Positions 1 to 7,243 of a stretch of DNA of 64,000 bases are shown piece after piece. Location of the stretch: the NCBI GenBank assembly GCA_021325575.1, contig JAJPGW010000010.1, positions 358,184 to 422,183 of the forward strand, given 5' to 3'. The notes under the pieces were generated by a model that saw only the letters and a program-made list of their open reading frames with translations, did not search any database and was not told the DNA's origin. Position 1 is the stretch's first letter; each line of letters starts with the position of its first letter. The position numbers and the translations under genes were made by a program. Origin of the DNA: Gammaproteobacteria bacterium. Its GTDB lineage: Bacteria > Pseudomonadota > Gammaproteobacteria > DSM-16500.

Positions 1-1
1 A

Positions 2-247
2 GGCTGTCCACGACAAATTGTGAGATATACACCTAAAGTATATGGATTTCAATGTCACTTTGAATTTACAAAAAAAGCAATTGAAGACATGATTCAAAAT
101 TGTGGTCATGAGCTCGAGGCTGGAAAAAATGCGTCTTATATACAAAGTGCGGAAGTATTGCGGGAGCAAGATTATCAAGGCATTAACCAGCTTCTTTATA
201 ATTTTCTGAATTGTTTAGAAGAAGCTTGTAAAATTTCCTATGCATAA
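2..247 (+). CDS. C-terminal end of a class I glutamine amidotransferase-like protein (partial)
   Basis: The reading frame is open from the window edge to a TAA at 245-247, so only about the last 81 residues are present and the true start lies outside. The segment YGFQCHFEFT (codons near 47-76) matches the end of class I glutamine amidotransferase domains, where a sequence like YGFQFHxE supplies the catalytic His and Glu of the Cys-His-Glu triad. The Cys nucleophile would lie upstream of the window. The family hydrolyses glutamine to donate ammonia, and stand-alone members resemble the GMP synthase amidotransferase domain. The substrate cannot be told from this fragment. A GTG at 20 could act as a start, but the in-frame upstream codons read as protein of the same kind. 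The next gene is convergent. Confidence 0.6.
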   Translation, partial: GCPRQIVRYTPKVYGFQCHFEFTKKAIEDMIQNCGHELEAGKNASYIQSAEVLREQDYQGINQLLYNFLNCLEEACKISYA

Positions 248-291
248 TTAAAGAAATAAAGAGTAAGGGTCCATATAGGAACCGTATTTTT

Positions 292-1332
292 CTATTCTTT
301 TAATTTCTCAACATTGAGCCAATTTTCGCGTTGGTTTGATCCATTCCCACCGGCGGGAACTATAGGGGAATTTTCGAAAAAATCATCTACGCATTTTTTA
401 AAACTTGAGAAATCAAAACAATAATTAATCGCTTCGCAAAACTCAGTTTTATTTGGTAATTTCCGGGCATAATATTTAGCAAATTTACGTGATTGTAGTA
501 TCGCTAATTTCTCATGATTCAATAAATCTATGAGTTGTAGAACATGTTCAATAAACATTTTTCCAATTTCTTCAAGTGAAGGAGCTTCAAATTTTTCGTC
601 TGCCAATTCAGAAATTAATTTTCGAATTAACCAGGGTTGGCCCACTCCCGCTCGTCCAATCATCACGCCAGCGCAACCTGTCGCTAACATTTTTTGTAAT
701 GAACCCACGCAACTAATATCACCATTGCCAATCACCGGAATAGAGAGTGCTTCAACAAAAAATTGAATTTCATCATGTCGACAAGGCGTTTCATATTGTT
801 CTGTCCAATGCCTGCCATGCACCACTAAAAAATCAGCGCCCGCATCGCTGACTACTTTTGCAATTTCAGAATTAAATTTTTCATCGCTATTCCCTTGCAC
901 GCGAATTTTAATTGAGACAGGAAGATGAGTATTTTGTTTCATGGCGTAAATTAATTGATATAATTTTTTTGGATCTGTTAACAAGCTGGATCCTGCGCCT
1001 TTACGACGAATTTTGTTGACCGGACAACCGCAATTTAAATCAATTAAATCAGCGCCGAGTTCAGTCACATGTTTGGTAGCTTCGGCTAATTCTTTTGGAT
1101 GATCGGTGGATAATTGAAAACAAACGGGTCCTTCTTTTGGGTCAATATACGTGAAACGTTTTTGAGGTTGATGAAGCAGAGTATTGCAAGAAATCATTTC
1201 TGTGCATGAAAAAGCGGGGCGACTATATTGCCAAGTCAGCTTTCGAAATGGCGAGCAGCTCACTCCCGCAAGCGGACCTTGAATTATATTGATTGGAAAT
1301 GTTTTGTTTCCTAGGTGGAGTGGTTTGATCAT
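292..1332 (-). CDS. dus: tRNA-dihydrouridine synthase, Dus family
   Basis: FMN-dependent enzyme that reduces uridine to 5,6-dihydrouridine in the D-loop of tRNA. The 346-residue protein has the family order: an N-terminal TIM-barrel strand (NIIQGPLAGVS), a substrate Cys in LNCGCPVNKIRRKGAG (near residues 100-115), the FMN phosphate-binding segment VIGNGDISC and GVMIGRAGVGQPWLI, then a helical C-terminal tRNA-binding domain. The GCPxxKxxxxGAG block is typical of the bacterial DusA/B/C enzymes. DusB seems closest, but the C-terminal third is divergent, so the subfamily is left open. The gene stands alone on the minus strand, followed by a convergent amidotransferase end and preceded by a 25-bp perfect inverted repeat. 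Confidence 0.9.
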   Translation of the reverse strand: MIKPLHLGNKTFPINIIQGPLAGVSCSPFRKLTWQYSRPAFSCTEMISCNTLLHQPQKRFTYIDPKEGPVCFQLSTDHPKELAEATKHVTELGADLIDLNCGCPVNKIRRKGAGSSLLTDPKKLYQLIYAMKQNTHLPVSIKIRVQGNSDEKFNSEIAKVVSDAGADFLVVHGRHWTEQYETPCRHDEIQFFVEALSIPVIGNGDISCVGSLQKMLATGCAGVMIGRAGVGQPWLIRKLISELADEKFEAPSLEEIGKMFIEHVLQLIDLLNHEKLAILQSRKFAKYYARKLPNKTEFCEAINYCFDFSSFKKCVDDFFENSPIVPAGGNGSNQRENWLNVEKLKE

Positions 1333-1363
1333 GGGCGGTATTGTACCATTGAGAGTGAAAAAT

Positions 1364-1435
1364 GGGTCGCATCTCTTCAGCCCGCAGGTTGGTTCTTATC
1401 TTAATAAAGACCTGCGGGCTGAAGAGATGCGACCC
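1364..1435. repeat. Perfect 25-bp inverted repeat (long stem-loop)
   Basis: The 25 bases at 1364-1388, beginning GGGTCGCATC, are exactly complementary to 1411-1435, with a 22-base loop. It lies between the stop of the secreted-protein gene and the start of dus, both minus strand, so it could end transcription of the former or be a mobile palindromic element. No T-run follows the stem on either side. Its sequence is unrelated to the other hairpin elements in the window. Confidence 0.85.
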
Positions 1436-1452
1436 TGTTCTGTTCACGCTCT

Positions 1453-1881
1453 TTATTTCTGAGCAGCAAAAGGAACAATTTCAAATGCCTTAGAAAAAGG
1501 ATCATATATGAACTGATAGCCTTTACCATCGATCCATAATTCTGAAGCAGGGCTAGGATAATATTGACATGTATTCCAGCCTTCTGCGCAGTAAATCAAA
1601 ATAGTGTTATTGGGATTGGGTTTATCTCCCGCGTAGCCATAAAACGAACTAGGTTTATCAGCTAAGACAGTACTACCCACAAAAATAGAATTCGTCATAT
1701 TGGCTGGGAGTGTATCAGCCGCCAAGGTAAAAGAAGGATTTTCATTATAGTTACTTACAAACAATTTAAACGGTTCCGGAGATTCATTCTGAACATAAAA
1801 TTGGATTGCGACCGGATCTGCATGTCCCAAAGAAAAATTTCCGCATAAAACAATAGAAAATAAAATACGAAAAAGTTTCAT
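1453..1881 (-). CDS. Secreted protein of unknown function (142 aa)
   Basis: No family recognised. The start at 1881 is preferred over an upstream codon because the protein then begins MKLFRILFSIVLCGNFSLGHA, a clear signal peptide with an AxA-like cleavage site (GHA/DP). The mature part is about 120 residues, rich in Asn, Tyr and Pro, with a Cys pair (YCAEGWNTCQ) that could form a disulphide in the periplasm or outside the cell. The stop of the upstream gene is one base from this start, so the two are probably one transcript. The neighbour is also secreted and contains Cys pairs, which suggests a shared location but gives no function. Confidence 0.6.
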   Translation of the reverse strand: MKLFRILFSIVLCGNFSLGHADPVAIQFYVQNESPEPFKLFVSNYNENPSFTLAADTLPANMTNSIFVGSTVLADKPSSFYGYAGDKPNPNNTILIYCAEGWNTCQYYPSPASELWIDGKGYQFIYDPFSKAFEIVPFAAQK

Positions 1882-1882
1882 A

Positions 1883-2359
1883 TTATTTCTCACTTTTCTG
1901 ATTAATATCAAATGGTAAATGTGTATAGGGGCAATTAGCCGAATTTAATGAAAAACACGAGTACCAATCCCGCGGATCATCAGGATCGCTCTTATATTTC
2001 CAATTTAAATTGCTTATGTCACCTTCAATCAGTTGAATATTATTGCCAAACCAAACCGATCCGCTGCCATCACAATTTTCTGGTTGAGTGCAGTATTGAT
2101 ATAAGAGATAAGCTTGCTGAATTTCTCCCACTCCAAGCGTTTTACCAGAAGTAAAATAATAAGTTTGCGTACCTTTTACATTTCCAGCCCAACTAGCAAT
2201 AAAAAAATAAGTTCCGAAATCATTGGGAAGAGTACAATTTAATCTGCTGTCCGTCGATTTGCATTGAATCTGCTGAGGGGGAGTATGCGATTGCTCGGCA
2301 AAGAGATTGGTATTAAAGGCTAAAAACATTATTCCGCATAAAACAGTTTGCTTATTCAT
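1883..2359 (-). CDS. Secreted cysteine-containing protein of unknown function (158 aa)
   Basis: No family recognised. Residues 1-21 form a signal peptide ending LFA. The mature protein has six cysteines (in IQCKST, LNCTLP, YQYCTQPENCDG, WYSCFSLNSANCPY), which suggests a disulphide-stabilised exported protein. It is followed after one base by a second secreted gene on the same strand, so they likely form a two-gene unit. Both have signal peptides and short Tyr/Asn-rich mature domains, though clear sequence similarity between them is not visible. It lies beside a possible integration scar (2542-2587), so it may be acquired DNA. Confidence 0.6.
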   Translation of the reverse strand: MNKQTVLCGIMFLAFNTNLFAEQSHTPPQQIQCKSTDSRLNCTLPNDFGTYFFIASWAGNVKGTQTYYFTSGKTLGVGEIQQAYLLYQYCTQPENCDGSGSVWFGNNIQLIEGDISNLNWKYKSDPDDPRDWYSCFSLNSANCPYTHLPFDINQKSEK

Positions 2360-2730
2360 GCTTATTCCTGAGGCGCGTTAAAAATGATCATTTAATTGCG
2401 AATTTTTGCCATTTTAAATTGTTATGGATAATATTTCAACAGATCTGAGAGGTGCATTTATCTTAAGAGACAAGGTTTTCTACATGGGTTCTACATGGAT
2501 TTTTTGAAAATTTGGCAGGCTTTCGTTAGCTCTTGATTTCATGGTGGCCGAAAGGGAATCAAACCACCGACACAGGAGAATTTCAGTTGGTACGGTCACT
2601 CACTATATCGCAAAAAGACGCAATGTTTAGCTCAGTCCCGCAAAAGTCCCGCAGGGAAAGGTAGGGGATTGCTGTTCATTTTTTTGAAAGTAAGTTAAAA
2701 TTGGCGCAAATTTTATATAGGTTCACAACA
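2360..2730. other. 371-bp intergenic region between divergent secreted-protein genes
   Basis: Non-coding. It should hold divergent promoters for the genes at 1883-2359 and 2731-4245, but no convincing -35/-10 pair was found. The one recognisable element is a decayed 3' half of a tRNA-Phe gene at 2542-2587. The rest shows no repeat, hairpin or short coding frame that I can support. Confidence 0.5.
2542..2587 (-). pseudogene. Decayed 3' half of a tRNA-Phe gene (possible att-site relic)
   Basis: Read on the minus strand, this stretch ends GGCCACCA at 2542 and contains a T-loop-like GGTTTGATTC, the junction GTGTCGGTGG and a GAA anticodon context (CTGAAATT). These agree closely with the 3' half of gammaproteobacterial tRNA-Phe, but the T-stem is mismatched and the 5' half (D-arm and acceptor strand) is absent. 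A 3' half with its CCA but no 5' half is what tRNA-targeted integrases leave at the far end of an island. It cannot encode a functional tRNA. Confidence 0.5.
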
Positions 2731-4245
2731 ATGAAAAAAATATTCACTTATTGCGCTTTATGCTTATTTTTCTATTCTGGATTAGCAAATGCTTATATTT
2801 ATTCAATGGTGCTTACCGGTAATGCCGATGGTAGTCAATGGAAATTACAACTGCCACCATCGGCGTCTACACTGGACTCCTATTTGACCAATGTAGCTCA
2901 AAATCACAATACCTTATTTGGTGTTGGCATGTATGACTATGATGAGCCATCAATTTATGGATCCCGAAGTGATGATGGCGGCACCACTTGGTCGCCTGCC
3001 TACATGACTGGTGCGGGTTTTATTCTTTCAGGTATTGCAGGCAACGATAAGGGTTGGGTCTTGATTGGAAATAATAACATGGGTGGATATGATTATCCTT
3101 ATATGCAATTTAGTCCTGATGGAGTCAATTGGAACTATGAGCATCCTCAACCACCATCTGATTGTGGTAATCTTTCCAGATTTTCAGGCATTGTAACTGA
3201 TGGCACGCAGTTTGTTGCTACAGCTTTTTGTGATGAGATTTTTAGCCAACGACATGGTCAACCGGGAACATTAACCAGCACAGATGGTACTAACTGGAAT
3301 TGGTCTTACAATATACCACCCATCATGCAAAATAAAGATGCCAGTTTTAATTCTATTTTCTGGGATGGAAAAGAATTTTTAATTTTAGCGACAGAACCCG
3401 ATAAAACGCCTGTGATCATGAGTAGTCTCAATAATCATGATTGGACGATTATTAATGTACCTGCAGAAATTAAATCGTTAAATAGTATTTCGACGAGTGG
3501 CGATACGTGGTTAGCAATAGGCACGTATGATAATAATGGCAAAAATGCGCCTGTTATTTTAAAAAGTAATGATCACGGGACAACTTGGAATTTGCAAAAA
3601 AACCTTCCTGAAAATATCGTTCAATTAAATAGTATTAAACATAATGACACCGTCTGGACGATTGCAGCCAATGCATCTGCTGGTGGCAATAATACTGTGC
3701 CTGTGATTTTAGTCAGCAAAGATGCAACCAATTGGTCACAAGCGAGTTTGCCTTTTGCAATTTCAGGGCCTGCTGAAAAATCAGCTGTGAATGATTTGCT
3801 TTGGAGTGGCACGCAATGGATCGCTGTTGGTGGTTATGATGCTGATGCAATAGGTTGCCGAGCACTGAAAAAAATTGGTTACTGGTACGGTCCACTGCAA
3901 GGGCCTACTCAAAAAATTTCTGTCCAGGTTTTTGAGATTTCAAACACGGATATGAAAAAAAATGGCAAAAACGATTATGATATTAGGGGTGATATTCAGT
4001 ATACCGATGATGGCGGTGGCACATTTGGATTTGGACCATTTTATGGAACTTGTAGTGACAATAATGATGGCTCGCTGCAATTTCAACTGAGTTTTAATAA
4101 TGGTGCATCCATTGCCGGCGCTCGAAAAAGCACCACCGATAATATAGTAATCACAGGGGGTTGGCTGCCTGATTCATCTGGAGGTGGCGCAACTTATACT
4201 GGCCCGCTTTCGCCGCATGATCCGGAGAAAAAATCAAAGAAGTAA
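2731..4245 (+). CDS. Exported Asp-box (BNR-like) beta-propeller protein (504 aa)
   Basis: The start at 2731 is chosen because it directly opens a signal peptide (MKKIFTYCALCLFF...ANA) and has an AGG 9 bases upstream. The mature protein repeats the Asp-box motif SxDxGxTW: SDDGGTTW, SPDGVNW, STDGTNW, SNDHGTTW and SKDATNW, spaced by about 45-65 residues, which predicts a sialidase-like or photosystem-stability-factor-like beta-propeller. No sialidase catalytic Arg triad or FRIP motif is evident, so enzyme activity is not claimed. Residues from about 395 on form a separate Gly/Asp-rich domain (DDGGGTFGFG). Likely exported and perhaps surface-bound; role unknown. Adjacent genes are also secreted proteins and TA remnants, which suggests an accessory region. 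Confidence 0.7.
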   Translation: MKKIFTYCALCLFFYSGLANAYIYSMVLTGNADGSQWKLQLPPSASTLDSYLTNVAQNHNTLFGVGMYDYDEPSIYGSRSDDGGTTWSPAYMTGAGFILSGIAGNDKGWVLIGNNNMGGYDYPYMQFSPDGVNWNYEHPQPPSDCGNLSRFSGIVTDGTQFVATAFCDEIFSQRHGQPGTLTSTDGTNWNWSYNIPPIMQNKDASFNSIFWDGKEFLILATEPDKTPVIMSSLNNHDWTIINVPAEIKSLNSISTSGDTWLAIGTYDNNGKNAPVILKSNDHGTTWNLQKNLPENIVQLNSIKHNDTVWTIAANASAGGNNTVPVILVSKDATNWSQASLPFAISGPAEKSAVNDLLWSGTQWIAVGGYDADAIGCRALKKIGYWYGPLQGPTQKISVQVFEISNTDMKKNGKNDYDIRGDIQYTDDGGGTFGFGPFYGTCSDNNDGSLQFQLSFNNGASIAGARKSTTDNIVITGGWLPDSSGGGATYTGPLSPHDPEKKSKK

Positions 4246-4344
4246 TTTGATTGGTGTCACTCAACCATTAGATTTCCTACCAAAGGCAGCAAGGCAAGCC
4301 AAAGCGCGTTTCCCTTCTGCTTTCCTCGTCGTCAAGAGCGCTAC

Positions 4345-4719
4345 TTAGGGTGCTGATTGGAAATGTGCTTTGGCTTTCTTTGCCGCCTTTGAGCGAGGGT
4401 GGTGCGATTTCGAGCGAGGGGTATGTAGAATCTGTTCGATTACGGTTGGTTCACGCTGAAGGAGCAGCAACAACACTTTGGCGGGCCCGTGAGGTTGGCG
4501 GTCGCCTTGTTCCCAGTGTTGCAAGGTGCGTGGGCTAAATCCGTATTTAGCTGCAAATTCAGTGCGTGTTAATTTCAAATTGGTGCGGATTGCTCTGACA
4601 TTGATGTCGTCAGGAATTTCAATTTTGTGAGTAATGCTTCCTTTTTTATTTCCACGCACGTATTGGAGGGCTTCATTCAGTCCTTGAATAATTTCGTTGC
4701 CAATGTTTCTCTTTTTCAT
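4345..4719 (-). CDS. Xre-family antitoxin / HTH regulator (HigA/NadS-like)
   Basis: A 124-residue DNA-binding protein. The HTH spans roughly residues 40-95: VRAIRTNLKLTRTEFAAKYGFSPRTLQHWEQGDRQP, matching the HTH_3/Xre fold where ...WExGxRxP closes the recognition helix. This layout, a HTH antitoxin directly after a RelE/HigB-type toxin, is typical of higBA-like loci, in which the antitoxin represses its own operon. Its ATG overlaps the stop of the toxin remnant in an ATGA (4716-4719), so translation was coupled. The tail after residue 105 is Lys/Arg/Ser-rich. With the toxin broken, it may be an orphan regulator. Confidence 0.8.
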   Translation of the reverse strand: MKKRNIGNEIIQGLNEALQYVRGNKKGSITHKIEIPDDINVRAIRTNLKLTRTEFAAKYGFSPRTLQHWEQGDRQPHGPAKVLLLLLQREPTVIEQILHTPRSKSHHPRSKAAKKAKAHFQSAP

Positions 4720-4913
4720 ATTTTAAACCTCTTTTTACATTCAGATTTGATCATTTGAATAATTTTAATGAACAAAGCTTTTTGATCTGAAGTTAAATCT
4801 TCTTTGTCAGTTTTTCCAAAAACGGTTAGTGAAAAAACGGGTGCAGAATCATTATAAAAATAATATATCACTCTTAAGCCACCACGTTTACCTTTTCCTT
4901 TCCTGCCCCTTAG
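4716..4913 (-). pseudogene. Truncated RelE/HigB-type toxin (C-terminal two-thirds only)
   Basis: Reading the minus strand from 4913 to the TGA at 4716-4718 gives about 65 residues: the block GKGKRGGLRVIYYFYND, then FSLTVFGKTDKEDLTSDQK and a helical end. This is the RelE/HigB signature (KGKxGGxRVIYY ... LTxYxKxxKEDLT). A TGA at 4914-4916 blocks the frame directly upstream and no family-like N-terminus or start codon precedes the block, so the N-terminal helices are missing. Most probably a decayed mRNA-interferase whose antitoxin partner survives. Confidence 0.75.
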
Positions 4914-5034
4914 TCAATGTGGGATATTTCAATTCAGATTAATCTGGGCAACATTTTTGTTATTAAAGAAGGGATTAATATGGGTTGTGCAAATGATGGA
5001 GAAGTAGAGCAGGAATAGAGGCAGAATCTTTTAA

Positions 5035-5108
<74 letters not shown>

Positions 5109-5142
5109 GGAAGGGGAAAGTATACCGTTTTTTTGGGGAAAG

Positions 5143-5952
5143 TCATCCGGTTGATTCGGATTTGCCGGGTTTGGAATCTTTTTTGCGGAGGAGTAGCCAG
5201 GTTAAGAGGCTGGCCAAAAAGATAAAAATGAGAAATTCAAAAGTGATGCGTAATCCAGTATAAAAAATATTCGACGGCAAGGCAGGCGTTGCAATGGCGC
5301 CTTTGGGCCAAGAGACACCTACGGTAAAGCCTTGGCCCGGTTTTAAAATTTGACTCGTTGCAAAATAAATTTGATTAGGTGCAGCTTGGGTCACGGTAAA
5401 ATTCTGTTCGCGCAAACCTATTTTTCCAGTGAATCCCGCATAACGCAAAATGGGAGCAGAATCGGGCAGCGTCACAGTAGCTTCAGCTTTCATAATCGGA
5501 AAATCCCAATCATTGCCCGTGACATTCCAATATAGTTGATCCTGATCTTGCAAAATACTCAGCGCATGTAGCACATGATATTGCAGCACAAACGTATAAT
5601 CGCCGGAAGGCAGCGCCACTTCTTGCTGGCCAACATAAATCGTAAATTGATGGTCGACAAAATTAATATAATACGGCGCGGGTTTGTCATTTATTAAAAT
5701 CTGCGTCACATGATATTGCGCGTCATGTTTCATGCCTTCACTGTCGATATAATTCTGAGGCAATCGTCTGGTGATACCGTGACGAATTTTATGTTGGTCC
5801 GCGTAAAGTTGAATGCGTTCTGTTACATCCAGCGAACCATCTTTGTTGACCAGGATCGTGCTCGAAAAATTCGAAATGGCTTCATCGCGATTTGCAGCAA
5901 ACAGCGGATTCGCAAACAATAGAAAAAGACTAAGCCAAAAAAGTTGTTTCAT
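5143..5952 (-). CDS. DUF2207-like membrane protein, short form
   Basis: Residues 1-20 form a signal peptide (ending LFAA). Residues about 21-225 resemble the extracytoplasmic domain of DUF2207 proteins: ISNFSSTILVNKDGSLDVTE, then RHGITRRLP and later LYWNVTGNDWDFPI, all family-typical blocks. One membrane segment follows near residues 235-255, ending in LLLRKK. Most DUF2207 proteins are around 550-650 residues, with further membrane segments and a Gly-rich tail; this one stops after the first C-terminal helix at 269 residues. The function of the family is unknown. It stands alone between a tRNA gene and a lipase gene, with a possible RBS (AGGG) upstream of the start. Confidence 0.7.
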   Translation of the reverse strand: MKQLFWLSLFLLFANPLFAANRDEAISNFSSTILVNKDGSLDVTERIQLYADQHKIRHGITRRLPQNYIDSEGMKHDAQYHVTQILINDKPAPYYINFVDHQFTIYVGQQEVALPSGDYTFVLQYHVLHALSILQDQDQLYWNVTGNDWDFPIMKAEATVTLPDSAPILRYAGFTGKIGLREQNFTVTQAAPNQIYFATSQILKPGQGFTVGVSWPKGAIATPALPSNIFYTGLRITFEFLIFIFLASLLTWLLLRKKDSKPGKSESTG

Positions 5953-6056
5953 GATAATGCCCTTCGTATTTGTATTTTAATAATCAGAAGGAAGAATAAA
6001 GATATTATACCAAAAACCGGCAGGGCGATGAGGCCCCGCTAATGCTAATAAAAAGA

Positions 6057-7121
6057 TTAAACGCGAGAAATGGCCGAATCAGAACTGTTTAATAAATCAG
6101 CAATTACGATTATTGAGAACACTTGATGAACAACGCGAGTAGGGTGAACATGGTCCCAGAAAATATAGTCATCTGGATTCGCGCAAGGATCCTGACCCGC
6201 ATCATAGGCTGAAGCCACTCGATAGGCTTCAGAAATTGCAGGGGAATTCATCACTGCAGCGACAGCATTGGTATCTCGCACATGATGTTCCAGTAATAAT
6301 TTCTTTAAAGCCACATTCAATTGCGCATAATTATTTTTAGGCGCCGTATAGCCACCCGCCCAGCAGGCATCCGCAATATTTTTAATATGCATATTATATT
6401 TTTGATTATATTTTTCTGGATCATTGATCATGTCATCAAAAATACTTCCCACATCAATCAGAGTAAAGTCATCGCCTTTGTAAGCATTTTTTAATTGCTG
6501 AATCGCCACCGCCAATTTTTCATTATGGGAAATCGTAAGATCATGCAAATTCTGTTTTTGCTGAGGTGTGACATTTTGCGCGTAAGGCGTTTTCGATAAA
6601 TCCGGTAAATTTAAAATTAAAAAATGCCGTCCGCCATTATTAATTAATTTAGTCATGACATCAGAAAGTTTGTTAACCACTTGAGTGGTGATCTGATCCA
6701 CATTATCTGCACCATTTAAATAATCATTCGCTCCCATCCAAATCACAAAAAGGGTTTGGTCTTTCGCTGAAAATAAATGACTTAATTGATATTTGCCGAG
6801 TTCGTCTAAAAGATCATAGGGTAAATTTTTCTTAAAAGGATTTCTTAATACTACGGTTGCGCCACCTACGGCATAATTAAGCGAAGAAGTATTATATTTA
6901 GTTAAATAATATTGAGCCATTGATTCAGCCCAAGTGGGTCCATTAGAAAAACGCCCATCATAGTAGGGTGGCGATTTTGGCATTAATTTAAAAAAACCAT
7001 GGTAGAGATTGCCATTGTCAGTGAGGCTGTCGCCGAAAAAAATAATTTGTTTTGGAATATCAGCGAAAAGGGTGGTTGAAAAAGTGAGGAACAACAAAAA
7101 ACATCCTAGAATTTGTTTCAT
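6057..7121 (-). CDS. plaA: Exported GDSL-family lipase / lysophospholipase, PlaA-like
   Basis: Signal peptide at residues 1-20 (ending LFA), then the GDSL-hydrolase blocks: I, FFGDSLTDNGN with the Ser nucleophile (near 31); II, YAVGGA; III, WMGANDYL; V, FWDHVHPT with the catalytic Asp and His near residue 332. The family includes the secreted Legionella PlaA/PlaC/PlaD lysophospholipases and Aeromonas GCAT, which act on host-membrane lipids or their lyso-products. The Cys pair in the C-terminal third (ADACWAGG ... DPCANPDD) fits the disulphide loop of that group. Export by the general secretory route is predicted; a type II secretion step is inferred only from relatives. It lies downstream of rpoD, separated by a hairpin element. 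The symbol reflects the family, not proven orthology. Confidence 0.8.
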   Translation of the reverse strand: MKQILGCFLLFLTFSTTLFADIPKQIIFFGDSLTDNGNLYHGFFKLMPKSPPYYDGRFSNGPTWAESMAQYYLTKYNTSSLNYAVGGATVVLRNPFKKNLPYDLLDELGKYQLSHLFSAKDQTLFVIWMGANDYLNGADNVDQITTQVVNKLSDVMTKLINNGGRHFLILNLPDLSKTPYAQNVTPQQKQNLHDLTISHNEKLAVAIQQLKNAYKGDDFTLIDVGSIFDDMINDPEKYNQKYNMHIKNIADACWAGGYTAPKNNYAQLNVALKKLLLEHHVRDTNAVAAVMNSPAISEAYRVASAYDAGQDPCANPDDYIFWDHVHPTRVVHQVFSIIVIADLLNSSDSAISRV

Positions 7122-7156
7122 GCATTTTCCTTAATAATATTTTATTTTGCTTTTAC

Positions 7157-7239
7157 CCGTCATTGCGAGGAGTGTTTTTCACGCTGAAGCAATCTTCAAG
7201 AGATTGCTTCAGCGTAAAGAACACGCTTCGCAATGACGG
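7157..7239. repeat. CGTCATTGCGAG-type palindromic repeat, copy 1
   Basis: The ends CCGTCATTGCGA (7157-7168) and TCGCAATGACGG (7228-7239) are perfect complements, and the middle pairs GCTGAAGCAATCT with AGATTGCTTCAGC, so the element folds into one long hairpin. The same design occurs at 57486-57570 and 59839-59924. It ends 4 bases from the rpoD stop, between rpoD and the lipase gene, where it may act as a transcription end or mRNA stabiliser. Similar REP/MITE-like hairpins are widespread in proteobacteria. Confidence 0.9.
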
Positions 7240-7243
7240 AAGC

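Noticed and set aside
1453..2359. One frameshifted gene split in two
   Set aside because: Both parts have their own signal peptide and separate stop and start codons, so they are two genes.
2542..2640. Functional tRNA gene
   Set aside because: Only the 3' half resembles tRNA-Phe; the T-stem has mismatches and no D-arm or 5' acceptor strand can be folded.
4350..4538. Plus-strand small gene opposite the Xre antitoxin
   Set aside because: It is the antisense shadow of a clear HTH protein and shows no start signal or family.
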